A stretch of DNA of 64,000 nucleotides from Mycobacterium sp. Z3061 (GTDB lineage: Bacteria > Actinomycetota > Actinomycetes > Mycobacteriales > Mycobacteriaceae), in NCBI RefSeq assembly GCF_031583025.1, contig NZ_CP134062.1:2356001-2420000 (forward strand), in the 5' to 3' direction. How positions within the stretch are numbered: position 1 is the first letter of the stretch; the number at the start of each line of letters is the position of its first letter. A model generated the notes under the pieces. It worked only from the letters and a program-made list of their open reading frames with translations. It was not told where the DNA came from and searched no databases. A program made the translations under genes and the position numbers. Positions 8,943 to 17,179 of the stretch are shown piece after piece.

Positions 8943-10055
8943 TCAGCAGATTCGCGGCAGCGGGTCGCCGACCAGCATGTCGACGATCCGGGTGCCACCG
9001 AATCCGGTTCGTAGCAGTACGCTTTCGCGCGGTTCGGTCACGATCTCCCCGATGTCGGCGGCATCGACTCCCAGGGGGTGCGAGCGCAGGGCTGCCAGAC
9101 CCGCATCGGCTTCTCCGGCCGCGACGACGGCGATGAACTTTCCTTCGTTGGCGACATACAGCGGGTCGATGCCCAGGAGTTCACACGCGCCGTTGACCGT
9201 CGGGTGCACCGGCAGGCGTTGCTCGTCCAGCAACACCCCGAGCCCGCAGGACTGCGCGAGTTCGTTGCAGACGGTGCCCACCCCGCCCCGGGTGGCGTCG
9301 CGCAGCCACCGGGTGTTCGGCGCGGCGGCCATCAGCAGTTCGACGAGTGGGCTCAGTGACGCTGTGTCCGAGGCGATGTCGGCCTCGATGGCCAGATCGC
9401 CCCGGGCCAGCAGAACCGCCATGCCGTGATCGCCCATCGACCCCGACAGCAGCACTCTGTCGCCGGCCCGTACCGCGGTGGCCGTCAGGGCGCGCTCCGC
9501 GGGTATGACGCCGGCGCCGGTGGTGGTGATGAACACACCGTCGGCCGCACCGTTGGGCACCACCTTGGTGTCACCGGTGACGATCTGCACACCGGCGTCG
9601 GCCGCCGCGGCCGCCATGTCCGCCACGATCTCTCGCAGCTCCGCGATCGGGAAACCCTCTTCGAGCACGAACGCCGCCGAGATCCAGGACGGCACCGCGC
9701 CGGCCATCGCGAGGTCGTTGCAGGTGCCGTGCACGGCCAGGGCCCCGATCGAGCCGCCCGGAAACCGTCTGGGCTGCACCACGAATGAGTCGGTGGACAT
9801 CGCGACCCGCTGGCCGCCGGGCAGGGTGAGCACCGCGCCATCACCGAGCGACTCGAGCAGCGGGTTGCGAAAGGCCTCCAGGAACACGGCGTCCACCAGT
9901 GCCGCCGAGGCTTTGCCGCCGGCTCCGTGTGCCAGCGTGATGTGGTCGTCGAGCAGGCGGGGACGTCGCCGGCGGAACGATTCGATGCGTTCGATCACCT
10001 GGCCCTCGGCGAACTGCGGTCCCGATGAAAGGTATTCGCCTGCCGTGTTTTTCAT
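8943..10055 (-). CDS. hypE: Hydrogenase maturation protein HypE
   Basis: 370 residues. HypE (PurM/SelD fold) dehydrates the carbamoyl group placed on its C-terminal Cys by HypF to give the cyanide ligands of the active-site iron. The conserved C-terminal tail PRIC, ending in that Cys, is intact. Other landmarks: ITLAHGAGGKAS, STDSFVVQP, GTCNDLAMAGA, GDTKVVPNG, DATRGGVGTV. The start overlaps the SIS gene stop (ATGA). The N-terminus (about 40 residues before ITLAHG) is longer than in many HypE proteins. Confidence 0.97.
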   Translation of the reverse strand: MKNTAGEYLSSGPQFAEGQVIERIESFRRRRPRLLDDHITLAHGAGGKASAALVDAVFLEAFRNPLLESLGDGAVLTLPGGQRVAMSTDSFVVQPRRFPGGSIGALAVHGTCNDLAMAGAVPSWISAAFVLEEGFPIAELREIVADMAAAAADAGVQIVTGDTKVVPNGAADGVFITTTGAGVIPAERALTATAVRAGDRVLLSGSMGDHGMAVLLARGDLAIEADIASDTASLSPLVELLMAAAPNTRWLRDATRGGVGTVCNELAQSCGLGVLLDEQRLPVHPTVNGACELLGIDPLYVANEGKFIAVVAAGEADAGLAALRSHPLGVDAADIGEIVTEPRESVLLRTGFGGTRIVDMLVGDPLPRIC

Positions 10056-10714
10056 GCCACCCCCACCGTCTGATCACACTTGTCCTGAACTGCCAGCCAG
10101 AGCCGGTAACCGAGCAGGGCCTGGGCTTCCTGGATCCGGTGCACGCTCTGGGACGCAACGGTGAAGCAGGCGTCCACATCCGGGTTGCCGGCGAACGCGC
10201 CGCCGTCGTAGCCGGCGAATCCGACGGTGTACAGATCGCGTCGGCGGGCCTCGGCGAGCGCGGTGAGCAGGTTCGGTGAGTTGCCGCTGGTGGACATGGC
10301 AACCGCGATGTCGCCGGGCTGCGCCCGAGCGATCAGCTGACGGGCGAATACCAACTCGAACCCGACGTCGTTGCCCAGCGCGGTGACGATGGCCTGGTCG
10401 GTGGTCAAAGACCAGGCGGGCAAGGGTTTTCCGGTGGGAGGACGGGCGAACAAGCCGGCCAGCGTGGTGCAGTCGGTGCTGCTGCCGCCGTTGCCGAAGG
10501 TGAACATCCGTCCGCCCGTGCTGAACCGGCGGGCCAGTTCGCTTGTGACCCGGGCCAGCAGGTCGGCATTGGCGGCCAGCGTGGCGCGCCGTACCGCGAG
10601 GCTCTCGGCGGCTTTGGCCCGGGCGGACGCGGCCAGGTCCGCCAACAGCGATTCGGGGTTGTCTTCCTGCGCGTCGATGAACGGGTACAGGAAGTCGGTG
10701 GGCTCGTGCTGCAT
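10052..10714 (-). CDS. SIS-domain protein (GmhA-like), hydrogenase-associated
   Basis: 220 residues. The sugar-isomerase (SIS) fold resembles sedoheptulose-7-phosphate isomerase: phosphate-binding FTFGNGGSSTDCTTL, ALGNDVGFE, and SMSTSGNSPN-type loop AMSTSGNSPNLL. GmhA makes a heptose precursor of LPS, which mycobacteria lack, and the gene sits between the SIS-HypC fusion and hypE. I infer a hydrogenase-related use of a phosphorylated metabolite, for example as a ligand source or regulator. Start ATG is 2 nt after the previous stop; the end overlaps hypE. Confidence 0.87.
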   Translation of the reverse strand: MQHEPTDFLYPFIDAQEDNPESLLADLAASARAKAAESLAVRRATLAANADLLARVTSELARRFSTGGRMFTFGNGGSSTDCTTLAGLFARPPTGKPLPAWSLTTDQAIVTALGNDVGFELVFARQLIARAQPGDIAVAMSTSGNSPNLLTALAEARRRDLYTVGFAGYDGGAFAGNPDVDACFTVASQSVHRIQEAQALLGYRLWLAVQDKCDQTVGVA

Positions 10715-10716
10715 GA

Positions 10717-11427
10717 TCAGACCTCCGGTCCGGTGCGCGAGATCGCCGTCCCCGCATGCACCAGCACCAGGTCGCCGGCGGCGACCGGTCCGATCAGGGT
10801 GGTGAGCACCGTTTCGGTGCCCCGTGCCGTACGTATGGCGGCATGGTCGCGGTCCGTCGCGGCCAGCACCTCTCCGAGTCGTCCCTCGTCGCTGCAGGTG
10901 ACGCAAACATCCTCGGGGGCTTCTGTTTTCAACAGGCCGGGGTGTTCGAAACACACGTGCGTCAGTTCCCAGAGCAGGTGGTAGAACAACACGAAGCCGC
11001 CCGTCGCGGGCACCCGGGGATCGGGATCGTCCGACCACAGCACATGGTCGGCGGCGCCGGGTTCGGGCCGGGCGCCGCTGCCGATCCAGATCGTGGTGGC
11101 ACCCCAGGCCGGGCTGCGGCGCATCACCGATCGCACGTCGGGATCGTCGGCGCCGGCGACCGCGATCACCAGGTCGCCGGGGCGTACCGAGATTCGCACC
11201 AGGTCCACCAGGTCCGGCCCCGTGAGCGCGACCGCCGGCAGCGCCCGCTTGCCCACGATCACCGGATGCACGAATTCGACCGCGATGTGCCTGGCATGCG
11301 GTTCCCACGACGGCGCGATCGACCACATGGTGGCGCCCGCCGCGAACCGCCTGGCGACGGTGAAAGCGGCTCCCGCCAGGTCGGCGGCCAGATCGGCGCC
11401 GAGTTCGCGATCCATGGCGGTGCTCAT
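10717..11427 (-). CDS. SIS-like domain fused to a HypC-like domain
   Basis: 236 residues. Residues 1-165 look like a SIS/Rossmann module ([40 protein letters not shown]) resembling the neighbouring SIS protein but with a degenerate phosphate loop. Residues 173-236 ([31 protein letters not shown]) match the HypC barrel, with a CxxC instead of the N-terminal Met-Cys. A HypC domain with an internal CxxC cannot use the free N-terminal Cys mechanism unchanged. It may scaffold the SIS partner with HypD or HypE. The start overlaps the hypF stop (ATGA). Confidence 0.78.
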   Translation of the reverse strand: MSTAMDRELGADLAADLAGAAFTVARRFAAGATMWSIAPSWEPHARHIAVEFVHPVIVGKRALPAVALTGPDLVDLVRISVRPGDLVIAVAGADDPDVRSVMRRSPAWGATTIWIGSGARPEPGAADHVLWSDDPDPRVPATGGFVLFYHLLWELTHVCFEHPGLLKTEAPEDVCVTCSDEGRLGEVLAATDRDHAAIRTARGTETVLTTLIGPVAAGDLVLVHAGTAISRTGPEV

Positions 11428-13730
11428 CGGTGTTCCTCCTCTCGCGCGATCAGCATGGCGACCGCGGCCTGGCCCAGCGCCAGCCCGCCGTCATTCGGCG
11501 GCACGAGGCGGTGGGTCAGGACCTCGAAATCTCTGTCGTGCAGGCGGTTCAGGCACTGTTGAAGTAACAGCACGTTCTGAAACACGCCACCGGTGAGGCC
11601 GACCAACCGGGTCGGCCCAGCCACCCGGCACACCAACTCGGCAACAGCATCGGCCAGTGCCCGGTGAAAGCCCGCGGCCAGCGCTGCCGGTGGCACGCCG
11701 TCGCGCAGCGCCGCCACCATCGCCCGCACCATCGGAGCCGGGTCGATCATCGCGTCGGCGCCGATGGCGAATTCCAGCGGTGCGGAGGCCGTCGCAGTCT
11801 GCGCCAGAGCCTCCAGTTCGACGGCGGCTTGTCCCTCGTAGTCGATCCGGTGCCGCACGCCCAACAGGGAGGCGACCGCGTCGAACAACCGGCCCATACT
11901 CGAGCACGGCACGCAAGCCGTGCCGGTGTCCAGAAGAGAACGCAGCAGCCGCAATTCATCGGTCGTGGCGGCGATGACGGGCGCCAGGTCGCCATCCCAG
12001 CCGACCCCGGCCTGCCGCAGCTGGGACAGGGCCATCCGCCACGGATTGCGCACCGCCGCGTCGCCGCCGGGCAGCGGCACCGGACGCAGCTGCCCGGCCC
12101 GCCGGAACCGGTGACTGTCGCGGCCCAGGGTGAGAATCTCCCCGCCCCAGACCGTGCCGTCGCATCCGTAGCCGGTGCCGTCGAAGGCCACGCCGACGAT
12201 CGGCTCACCGAGTCGCCCGTGCTCGGCGAGCAGCGAGACGACGTGTGCGTGGTGGTGCTGGACGAGGTCCAGTGGCCGGCCCTCCCGGTGGCGTTCGGCC
12301 CAGGCGCGGGTGTGATAGCCGGGGTGCAGATCGGCGGCCAGTCGTGCCGGGCGGCCGCGCATCTCGCTGAGTTGGCCCACCGCCTGCTCGAAGGCTCGCA
12401 GGGTTTCGTAGCGGGCCATGTCGCCGATGTGCCCGGACAGGTAGGCGCGCGAACCGTCGGTGAGGCAACAGGTGTTCTTCAATTCTCCGCCCACGGCCAG
12501 CACCGGGGGGCCGTCGATGCCGAGAGCGACGGGCAGCGGCGCATAGCCACGCGAACGCCGGATGGGTAGTTCGCCCCCCTTGCGCACGCGCACCACCGAG
12601 TCGTCGCAGGGCACGTGAATGGGCCGGTCGTGGTCGAGGACGGCGTCGCACAATTGCGGAAGGCGGTGCGCGGCATCCTCTTCGGTGAAGCAGATGGGCT
12701 CCTCGGACCGGTTGGCGCTGGTCATGACCAGGGCATCCGGCGGCCCGTCGAGCAGCAGATGATGAACGGGGGAGTACGGCAGCATCAGGCCGATCAACGG
12801 ATTGCCGGGCGCGACGGCCTCGGCCACCGGAGCGTCCGGCCGGCGGCGCAGCAACACGATCGGCCGCGCCGGACCGGTCAACACCGCGGCCTCGGTGTCG
12901 TCGACGAACGCATACCGCCGCGCCACCGCCAGGTCGCGCACCAGGACGGCAAAAGGTTTGCTGCCGCGTGACTTTCGGGCCCGTAGCCTGCGGACCGCCG
13001 ATTCGTCGTCGACCACACAGGCAAGGTGGTAGCCGCCGATACCCTTGACGGCGACCAGGGCTCCGTCAGCCAGCGCCAGCCGGGTTGCCGCCACGGCGCC
13101 GGGTCCGTGGGTGCGCCCGGCGGGTGAGTCGAACCACAACGAAGGTCCACAGTCCGGGCAGGCGATGGGCTGGGCGTGGAACCGCCGGTCGGTGGGGTCG
13201 TGGTACTCGGCGGCGCACCGTCGGCACATGGCGAAGCCCGACATGGTGGTGGCGGGGCGGTCGTAGGGCAGTGAGCGGATGATCGTGAAGCGCGGGCCGC
13301 AGTTGGTGCAGCTGATGAACGGGTGCCGGTGGCGGCGGTCGCGCGGATCGAACATCTCGGCCAGACAGTCGTCGCACACCGCGACATCGGGTGGGATCGG
13401 TGTTGCCGGGCCGCGCACGGCCTGGCTGTCCACAATGCGGAACGCGGGTGCGGGGCCGTCGCGGACTCCGATGTCGGTCACCGACACGGAACCGACCTGG
13501 GACAGCGGAGGCGCTTGATCACGCAACCGGCGAGCGAACTCGTCCACCCGAGGGGGCTCACCCTGCACTTCGAGAAACACCGCGCCCGAATCGTTTCCGA
13601 CGAAGCCTGTCAACCCCAGCTCGGTCGCGAGCCGGTGTACGAACGGGCGGAAGCCGACCCCCTGAACCACCCCGGTCACCGTGATGCGTCGCCGTACGTC
13701 CTCGGGCCGGGTCAGGGGGGCGGTGGTCAC
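11424..13730 (-). CDS. hypF: Carbamoyltransferase HypF
   Basis: 768 residues, usual length, GTG start. HypF converts carbamoyl phosphate to a carbamoyl-adenylate and transfers it to HypE for cyanide synthesis. Domains in order: acylphosphatase ([13 protein letters not shown], near residue 20), two zinc fingers (CDDCLAEMF...CTNCGPR and CRRCAAEYH...CPDCGPS, residues about 115-195), YrdC-like ([13 protein letters not shown]), and a C-terminal Kae1/TobZ-like domain ([35 protein letters not shown]). It lies 1 nt after hypC and overlaps the next start. Confidence 0.97.
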   Translation of the reverse strand: MTTAPLTRPEDVRRRITVTGVVQGVGFRPFVHRLATELGLTGFVGNDSGAVFLEVQGEPPRVDEFARRLRDQAPPLSQVGSVSVTDIGVRDGPAPAFRIVDSQAVRGPATPIPPDVAVCDDCLAEMFDPRDRRHRHPFISCTNCGPRFTIIRSLPYDRPATTMSGFAMCRRCAAEYHDPTDRRFHAQPIACPDCGPSLWFDSPAGRTHGPGAVAATRLALADGALVAVKGIGGYHLACVVDDESAVRRLRARKSRGSKPFAVLVRDLAVARRYAFVDDTEAAVLTGPARPIVLLRRRPDAPVAEAVAPGNPLIGLMLPYSPVHHLLLDGPPDALVMTSANRSEEPICFTEEDAAHRLPQLCDAVLDHDRPIHVPCDDSVVRVRKGGELPIRRSRGYAPLPVALGIDGPPVLAVGGELKNTCCLTDGSRAYLSGHIGDMARYETLRAFEQAVGQLSEMRGRPARLAADLHPGYHTRAWAERHREGRPLDLVQHHHAHVVSLLAEHGRLGEPIVGVAFDGTGYGCDGTVWGGEILTLGRDSHRFRRAGQLRPVPLPGGDAAVRNPWRMALSQLRQAGVGWDGDLAPVIAATTDELRLLRSLLDTGTACVPCSSMGRLFDAVASLLGVRHRIDYEGQAAVELEALAQTATASAPLEFAIGADAMIDPAPMVRAMVAALRDGVPPAALAAGFHRALADAVAELVCRVAGPTRLVGLTGGVFQNVLLLQQCLNRLHDRDFEVLTHRLVPPNDGGLALGQAAVAMLIAREEEHR

Positions 13731-13731
13731 C

Positions 13732-13983
13732 TCAGCTGCCCTCCGGATCGGGTCCCGAGCCCATCATCTGCAGGCCGGCCAGCGCCTGCGCGGCGCCGGC
13801 GCGGTCGGTCTTCTCCACGGCGAAGCCCATATGGATGATCACCCAGTCGCCGGGCTCGACGGTCTCCTCCGGCAGCATCCCGATGTTGACCTTGCGCCGG
13901 CGGCCGGTGACGTCGACCAGGGCCAGCTGCCCCTCGTAGCCCTCCAGCATGCCGATCACCTGGCCGGGAATCCCGAGACACAT
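13732..13983 (-). CDS. hypC: Hydrogenase maturation chaperone HypC (upstream copy)
   Basis: 83 residues, beginning [12 protein letters not shown] with the essential N-terminal Cys. The barrel motif [12 protein letters not shown] is intact. It shares one base with the stop of the endopeptidase gene (TGATG) and precedes hypF by 1 nt. It clearly differs in sequence from the second copy before hypD, so the two may deliver iron to different partners (HypD versus the large subunit) rather than being a recent duplicate. Confidence 0.95.
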   Translation of the reverse strand: MCLGIPGQVIGMLEGYEGQLALVDVTGRRRKVNIGMLPEETVEPGDWVIIHMGFAVEKTDRAGAAQALAGLQMMGSGPDPEGS

Positions 13984-14468
13984 CAGCACTCCTGCTCCGC
14001 CGGCGCCGAAGTCTGCAGCGCGGCAACGATTCTGTGCACCGCGCGGACCGCACGGGGCACCGCGGCGGCGACCGGTTCGCTCAGGCCCAGGTGTTCCTCC
14101 ACGCTGCCGGCCTCGCAGCCGACGATCACGGTGTAGGGCGGGTTGCCGCCCAACGCCCGCAGGCTGGCGAACACGGTCTGCGGGTCCATGCTGTGCGCGT
14201 CCAGACCCGTTGCACCGGAATCGCCGTCGTGGTCGGCCTGGAATACGTGCAACATGCCCGGGGTGCCGCGGCCGGGTATGGCGTCGACCAGGACGAGCGC
14301 GTCCCACGCGTCGAGCAGGTCGTAGGCCAGGTGCATGCCTCCGATGCCGTAGTCGACGACGCGCACGTCATCGTGCTGGATCTCGGTCAGTCGTGCCACC
14401 TCGGAGCCGAAGCCGTCGTCACCGAGGAAGATGTTGCCGATGCCGGCTACCAGGATTCGCGCTGTCAC
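13983..14468 (-). CDS. Hydrogenase maturation endopeptidase (HyaD/HybD type)
   Basis: 161 residues, GTG start chosen because ARILVAGIGNIFLGDDGFG follows at once, as in the family. This nickel-dependent aspartic-type protease removes the C-terminal tail of the large subunit after nickel insertion. Visible residues: the acidic Asp in GDDGFG, the second ligand Asp in VLVDAIPGRGTPG, and a His in GLDAHSMDP. The substrate should be HhyL, whose DPCLPCGVH motif is followed by a 22-residue tail. An in-frame GTG 12 nt upstream is an alternative start. Confidence 0.93.
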   Translation of the reverse strand: MTARILVAGIGNIFLGDDGFGSEVARLTEIQHDDVRVVDYGIGGMHLAYDLLDAWDALVLVDAIPGRGTPGMLHVFQADHDGDSGATGLDAHSMDPQTVFASLRALGGNPPYTVIVGCEAGSVEEHLGLSEPVAAAVPRAVRAVHRIVAALQTSAPAEQEC

Positions 14469-14482
14469 GGGCCGTCCCACCC

Positions 14483-14602
14483 CTACATGCGCCGCAATCG
14501 TAGGTACCGCTTGGCATCCGGCAGCGAGGCCACACCCAGGCCCACCGCGGCCGCGACGACCAACGCGATCAGAGCGAGGAAAATCCAGCCTAAGACGTCC
14601 AT
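14483..14602 (-). CDS. 39-residue membrane peptide of the hydrogenase locus (DUF6893-like)
   Basis: A very short gene: ATG at 14602, TAG ending at 14483, 39 residues. One hydrophobic helix (about residues 4-27, WIFLALIALVVAAAVGLGV) is followed by the basic tail RYLRLRRM. It overlaps the 3' end of the 438-residue gene by 13 nt and precedes the endopeptidase gene. I recall a family of such small proteins beside group 1h hydrogenases. It has one membrane span and a positive cytoplasmic end, and the hydrogenase subunits have no membrane anchor of their own. It is therefore a candidate tether or quinone-side adaptor; that role is inferred. Confidence 0.8.
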   Translation of the reverse strand: MDVLGWIFLALIALVVAAAVGLGVASLPDAKRYLRLRRM

Positions 14603-15906
14603 GACGGGTTCCTTTCAGTGAGCGGTTCGATTTCGTCGGGGGAGAAGTACAGGTAGCGGCCATACCAGTCGTGCAGTTCGGCAGCCGGGTCGTCCTCCAC
14701 CACCACGGCCACATGTTTGTTGCCCTCGACGTCCTCATGCACCGACGTGACGCGCGCGGTCTTGCCGGCCACGAAGATGTCCTGCGCGTCGGCGTTGCGC
14801 CGCGGCCGAAGTACGACCCGGCTGCCCCGGGCGACCCGAACTCCGTGCACCAGGACGGCGTCGACCTCGGGGCGAACCGCGTTGTCGGCCAGTGGGTCCC
14901 ACCAGTCGACCCCGTCGGGTATCTCGGGGACGAGCCCGGCGGCGCGGTGTGGGTCGCGCAGCACACCGTGCAGGCGGCCCATGTCCTCGGCCGACATCGC
15001 GTCACACCGGTCGATGATCTGTGCCGCCCGCGCATCCGTGGCGCGGGCCTGGGCTTTCTCTTCGTCGGTCATCGTCATCACGCGCAGCGTGAGGATCTCG
15101 TCGATCTCGGTGCAGTCGAAGAGTGCGGTGCCGCTCTGTTCGGCCACTTCGGGGTGGTCGTAGAGGATGATCGGCGAGATCAGCAACATGTCGTGTGCGC
15201 CCGGCGGCCCGGCCAGCACCGGGAAACACCGATGCTGGGTGCACCGCGAGGCCGCGCCGGCCGCGCCGGCCGGGGGCTCCAGCAGTGAAATGAACTCGCC
15301 GCCAACGGCTTCGGCGATCACATGAGTGCCGATCATCGAGCGCGCCAGGGCATCGTTCTTGTCCGTGGCCGCCGCCCCGGCATTGGCCAGGTGCACGGAG
15401 ATCCGCAGCAGGTCGCCGTCGGGCTCGACGGAGACGGTGAGCCGGCCCCACACCTCGTGCCGCTCGCGAACCAGGCGGCCACCGTCGACCGCTTCGATAT
15501 CGGTTGCGGGCGCGGCTGTTACGGGCAGCGTCCAAGGCGCGTCGTTCAGGGGCAACGGGCCGAAACATCTTTCGCACTCCACCGCTTCGTCCCAGGTCAG
15601 CCATGACCCGGCCGGGGTGGTCAGTTCGCCGACCGCCTCGAAGCCGCCGGCAACCGCGCGTTGCGCGTGGCGGCGCTGCAGCTGCAGGAAACGCACCACC
15701 AGGGTGATCGCATCGGCGGAGCGGACCAGAAACTGCGCTGCCAGGGCGTCGTCCTCGCCGTGTCCGTCCGCGGCCGCGCCCGGCGGGCCGAGTACGCCGA
15801 ATTGCCAACGGGATTGATTCTTGCTCGATGTCCCGCGATAGGGGTACAGCAGGTAGCCCTCGTACAGCACCGCGTCGGCGACGGCGCGGGCCCGGTCCCG
15901 GCTCAT
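14590..15906 (-). CDS. Hydrogenase-locus conserved protein, unknown function (438 aa)
   Basis: ATG start overlaps the previous stop (ATGA). The N-terminus VLYEGYLLYPYRGTSSKNQ is striking and is followed by a middle segment with CERCFGPLPL (CxxC). The C-terminal 80 residues (GSRVVLRPRRNADAQDIF, GKTARVTSVHEDVEGN, YFSPDEIEPL) look like a small beta-barrel. No signal peptide or membrane helix is seen. I cannot name an activity. The fixed position in the operon suggests an assembly or electron-transfer accessory protein for the group 1h hydrogenase. Confidence 0.85.
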   Translation of the reverse strand: MSRDRARAVADAVLYEGYLLYPYRGTSSKNQSRWQFGVLGPPGAAADGHGEDDALAAQFLVRSADAITLVVRFLQLQRRHAQRAVAGGFEAVGELTTPAGSWLTWDEAVECERCFGPLPLNDAPWTLPVTAAPATDIEAVDGGRLVRERHEVWGRLTVSVEPDGDLLRISVHLANAGAAATDKNDALARSMIGTHVIAEAVGGEFISLLEPPAGAAGAASRCTQHRCFPVLAGPPGAHDMLLISPIILYDHPEVAEQSGTALFDCTEIDEILTLRVMTMTDEEKAQARATDARAAQIIDRCDAMSAEDMGRLHGVLRDPHRAAGLVPEIPDGVDWWDPLADNAVRPEVDAVLVHGVRVARGSRVVLRPRRNADAQDIFVAGKTARVTSVHEDVEGNKHVAVVVEDDPAAELHDWYGRYLYFSPDEIEPLTERNPSWTS

Positions 15907-16559
15907 GGGGCGGCCTCCCGTTGCGAGGCGTCGGCCAGCAGCGCGGTCACCGCGTGGTCGAGGTCCAGCAGCCCGCGCGCCGACTTGTATCCGGCCAGCG
16001 CCGAGACGGTCTCGTGTCTCAGGCGGACCCATCCGGTGCTGGGGTAATGCAGGGCGATGAGGTCGCGCCAGACGCCGACCGGCATGTCGTAGCGGTCCTC
16101 GCAGTCCCACGAGACCTGTTGCACCGAGAACCCGCGCGGTGATGTCACGAAAATGGTCCCGCTGAACAGGAATTGCAGGGGCAGGGTGCCGTGGTCGAGC
16201 GCGTGCAGGTATTTCGCGGCCGCGACCTCGAAGTCGTACGTGCACTCCAGTGGCAGTGCCACCGTGGTGGTGCCGGAGAACCCCGGCACCATGGCGCCAC
16301 AGTGTTGCCACAGGAAGGTGCGCTGGGTGGTCGCCCAACGGTCCCGGGTGCCGAACAGGTCGGTGAGGCCGGCCGCCTCTTCGTCGTTGTAGGGCCGGCG
16401 CAGTGGTTCGATGCGCACCTGGCAACGCAGCGCGATCGCGTGCACGGGATCGTGCGGGCTGGCCACGACGCGGACGCGCGCGGTCAGCATCGGAGTGACG
16501 GCATACGGTTCGGGTGTCACGTCCAGCACCGCGAAGGACACGTCCAGGTGTTCGGTCAT
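15903..16559 (-). CDS. Hydrogenase-locus conserved protein (DUF6084-like)
   Basis: 218 residues; ATG at 16559 chosen because it overlaps the previous stop (ATGA). No cofactor motif is clear. The protein is rich in beta-strand-like segments (VSFAVLDVTPEPYAVTPML, FSGTTTVALPLECTYDFEV) and conserved aromatic residues (LWQHCGAMVPGF, MPVGVWRDLIALHYP). It matches in length and context what I remember as DUF6084, found only near group 1h hydrogenases. Function unknown; co-translation with its neighbours suggests a complex. Confidence 0.82.
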   Translation of the reverse strand: MTEHLDVSFAVLDVTPEPYAVTPMLTARVRVVASPHDPVHAIALRCQVRIEPLRRPYNDEEAAGLTDLFGTRDRWATTQRTFLWQHCGAMVPGFSGTTTVALPLECTYDFEVAAAKYLHALDHGTLPLQFLFSGTIFVTSPRGFSVQQVSWDCEDRYDMPVGVWRDLIALHYPSTGWVRLRHETVSALAGYKSARGLLDLDHAVTALLADASQREAAP

Positions 16560-17179
16560 GGCGGTGTCTGACGAGCGCGCGCCGCGATCCGCGCGAAGAA
16601 ACCGTCGATGAAGTCCCGCGCCTCCTGCCCCCCGTCGAACCCGCGCCACAGCATGCGCAGCCGGCCGACGAATTCGTAGCAGGCGTCGATCGGCACCAGG
16701 AATGTCTGCGGCGCTCCGGTTTCGGGCACCCGCACCAGGAGTGCCTCGACGTCGTCGGCCAACAGGTCGACGCGGCGATCGGCGGCCCGGACGGCGTTCC
16801 ACATGTCCAGGTCCAGCTCGGACTCGCACGCCCCCGCCGGCCCGGGATAGAACGCGACGGTGCGGCCTAGCGCCGAGTTGGTGAAGAAGAACGCCACCCC
16901 GACGGGAATCTGCATCGCCTCCCAGGCCCGCCGGTCGAGCGCGAAGTCGGTGAACGCCAGATACCGGTCGGGCACCGCGCGGTAGCGCAGTTCGGCGTGC
17001 GGGTCGGTGAACAACAGGTAGCAGCCGCGGCAGACGCACATCAGTTGCCGGCCCGCCACGTTGACCACGTGCTGGTGCTCGTCGGCTATCGACTCCGCAC
17101 ACATCTCGCACCGCTCCCCGGCCTGCTCCTGACGTCGCGGGCTGCTGATGCGGGACAACACGTCGTAGGGGCTGGTCAT
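16556..17179 (-). CDS. Hydrogenase-locus Cys-rich protein (DUF5947-like)
   Basis: 207 residues; ATG at 17179 overlaps the preceding stop. The N-terminal zinc-ribbon or rubredoxin-like module has Cys24 and Cys27 (GERCEMCAESI) and Cys48, Cys50 and Cys53 (LMCVCRGCYLLF). The rest carries GVAFFFTNSALGRTVAFYPG. It recalls DUF5947 of group 1h hydrogenase operons. It may bind zinc or iron and help carry electrons or assemble the complex; this is an inference. Confidence 0.83.
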   Translation of the reverse strand: MTSPYDVLSRISSPRRQEQAGERCEMCAESIADEHQHVVNVAGRQLMCVCRGCYLLFTDPHAELRYRAVPDRYLAFTDFALDRRAWEAMQIPVGVAFFFTNSALGRTVAFYPGPAGACESELDLDMWNAVRAADRRVDLLADDVEALLVRVPETGAPQTFLVPIDACYEFVGRLRMLWRGFDGGQEARDFIDGFFARIAARARQTPP

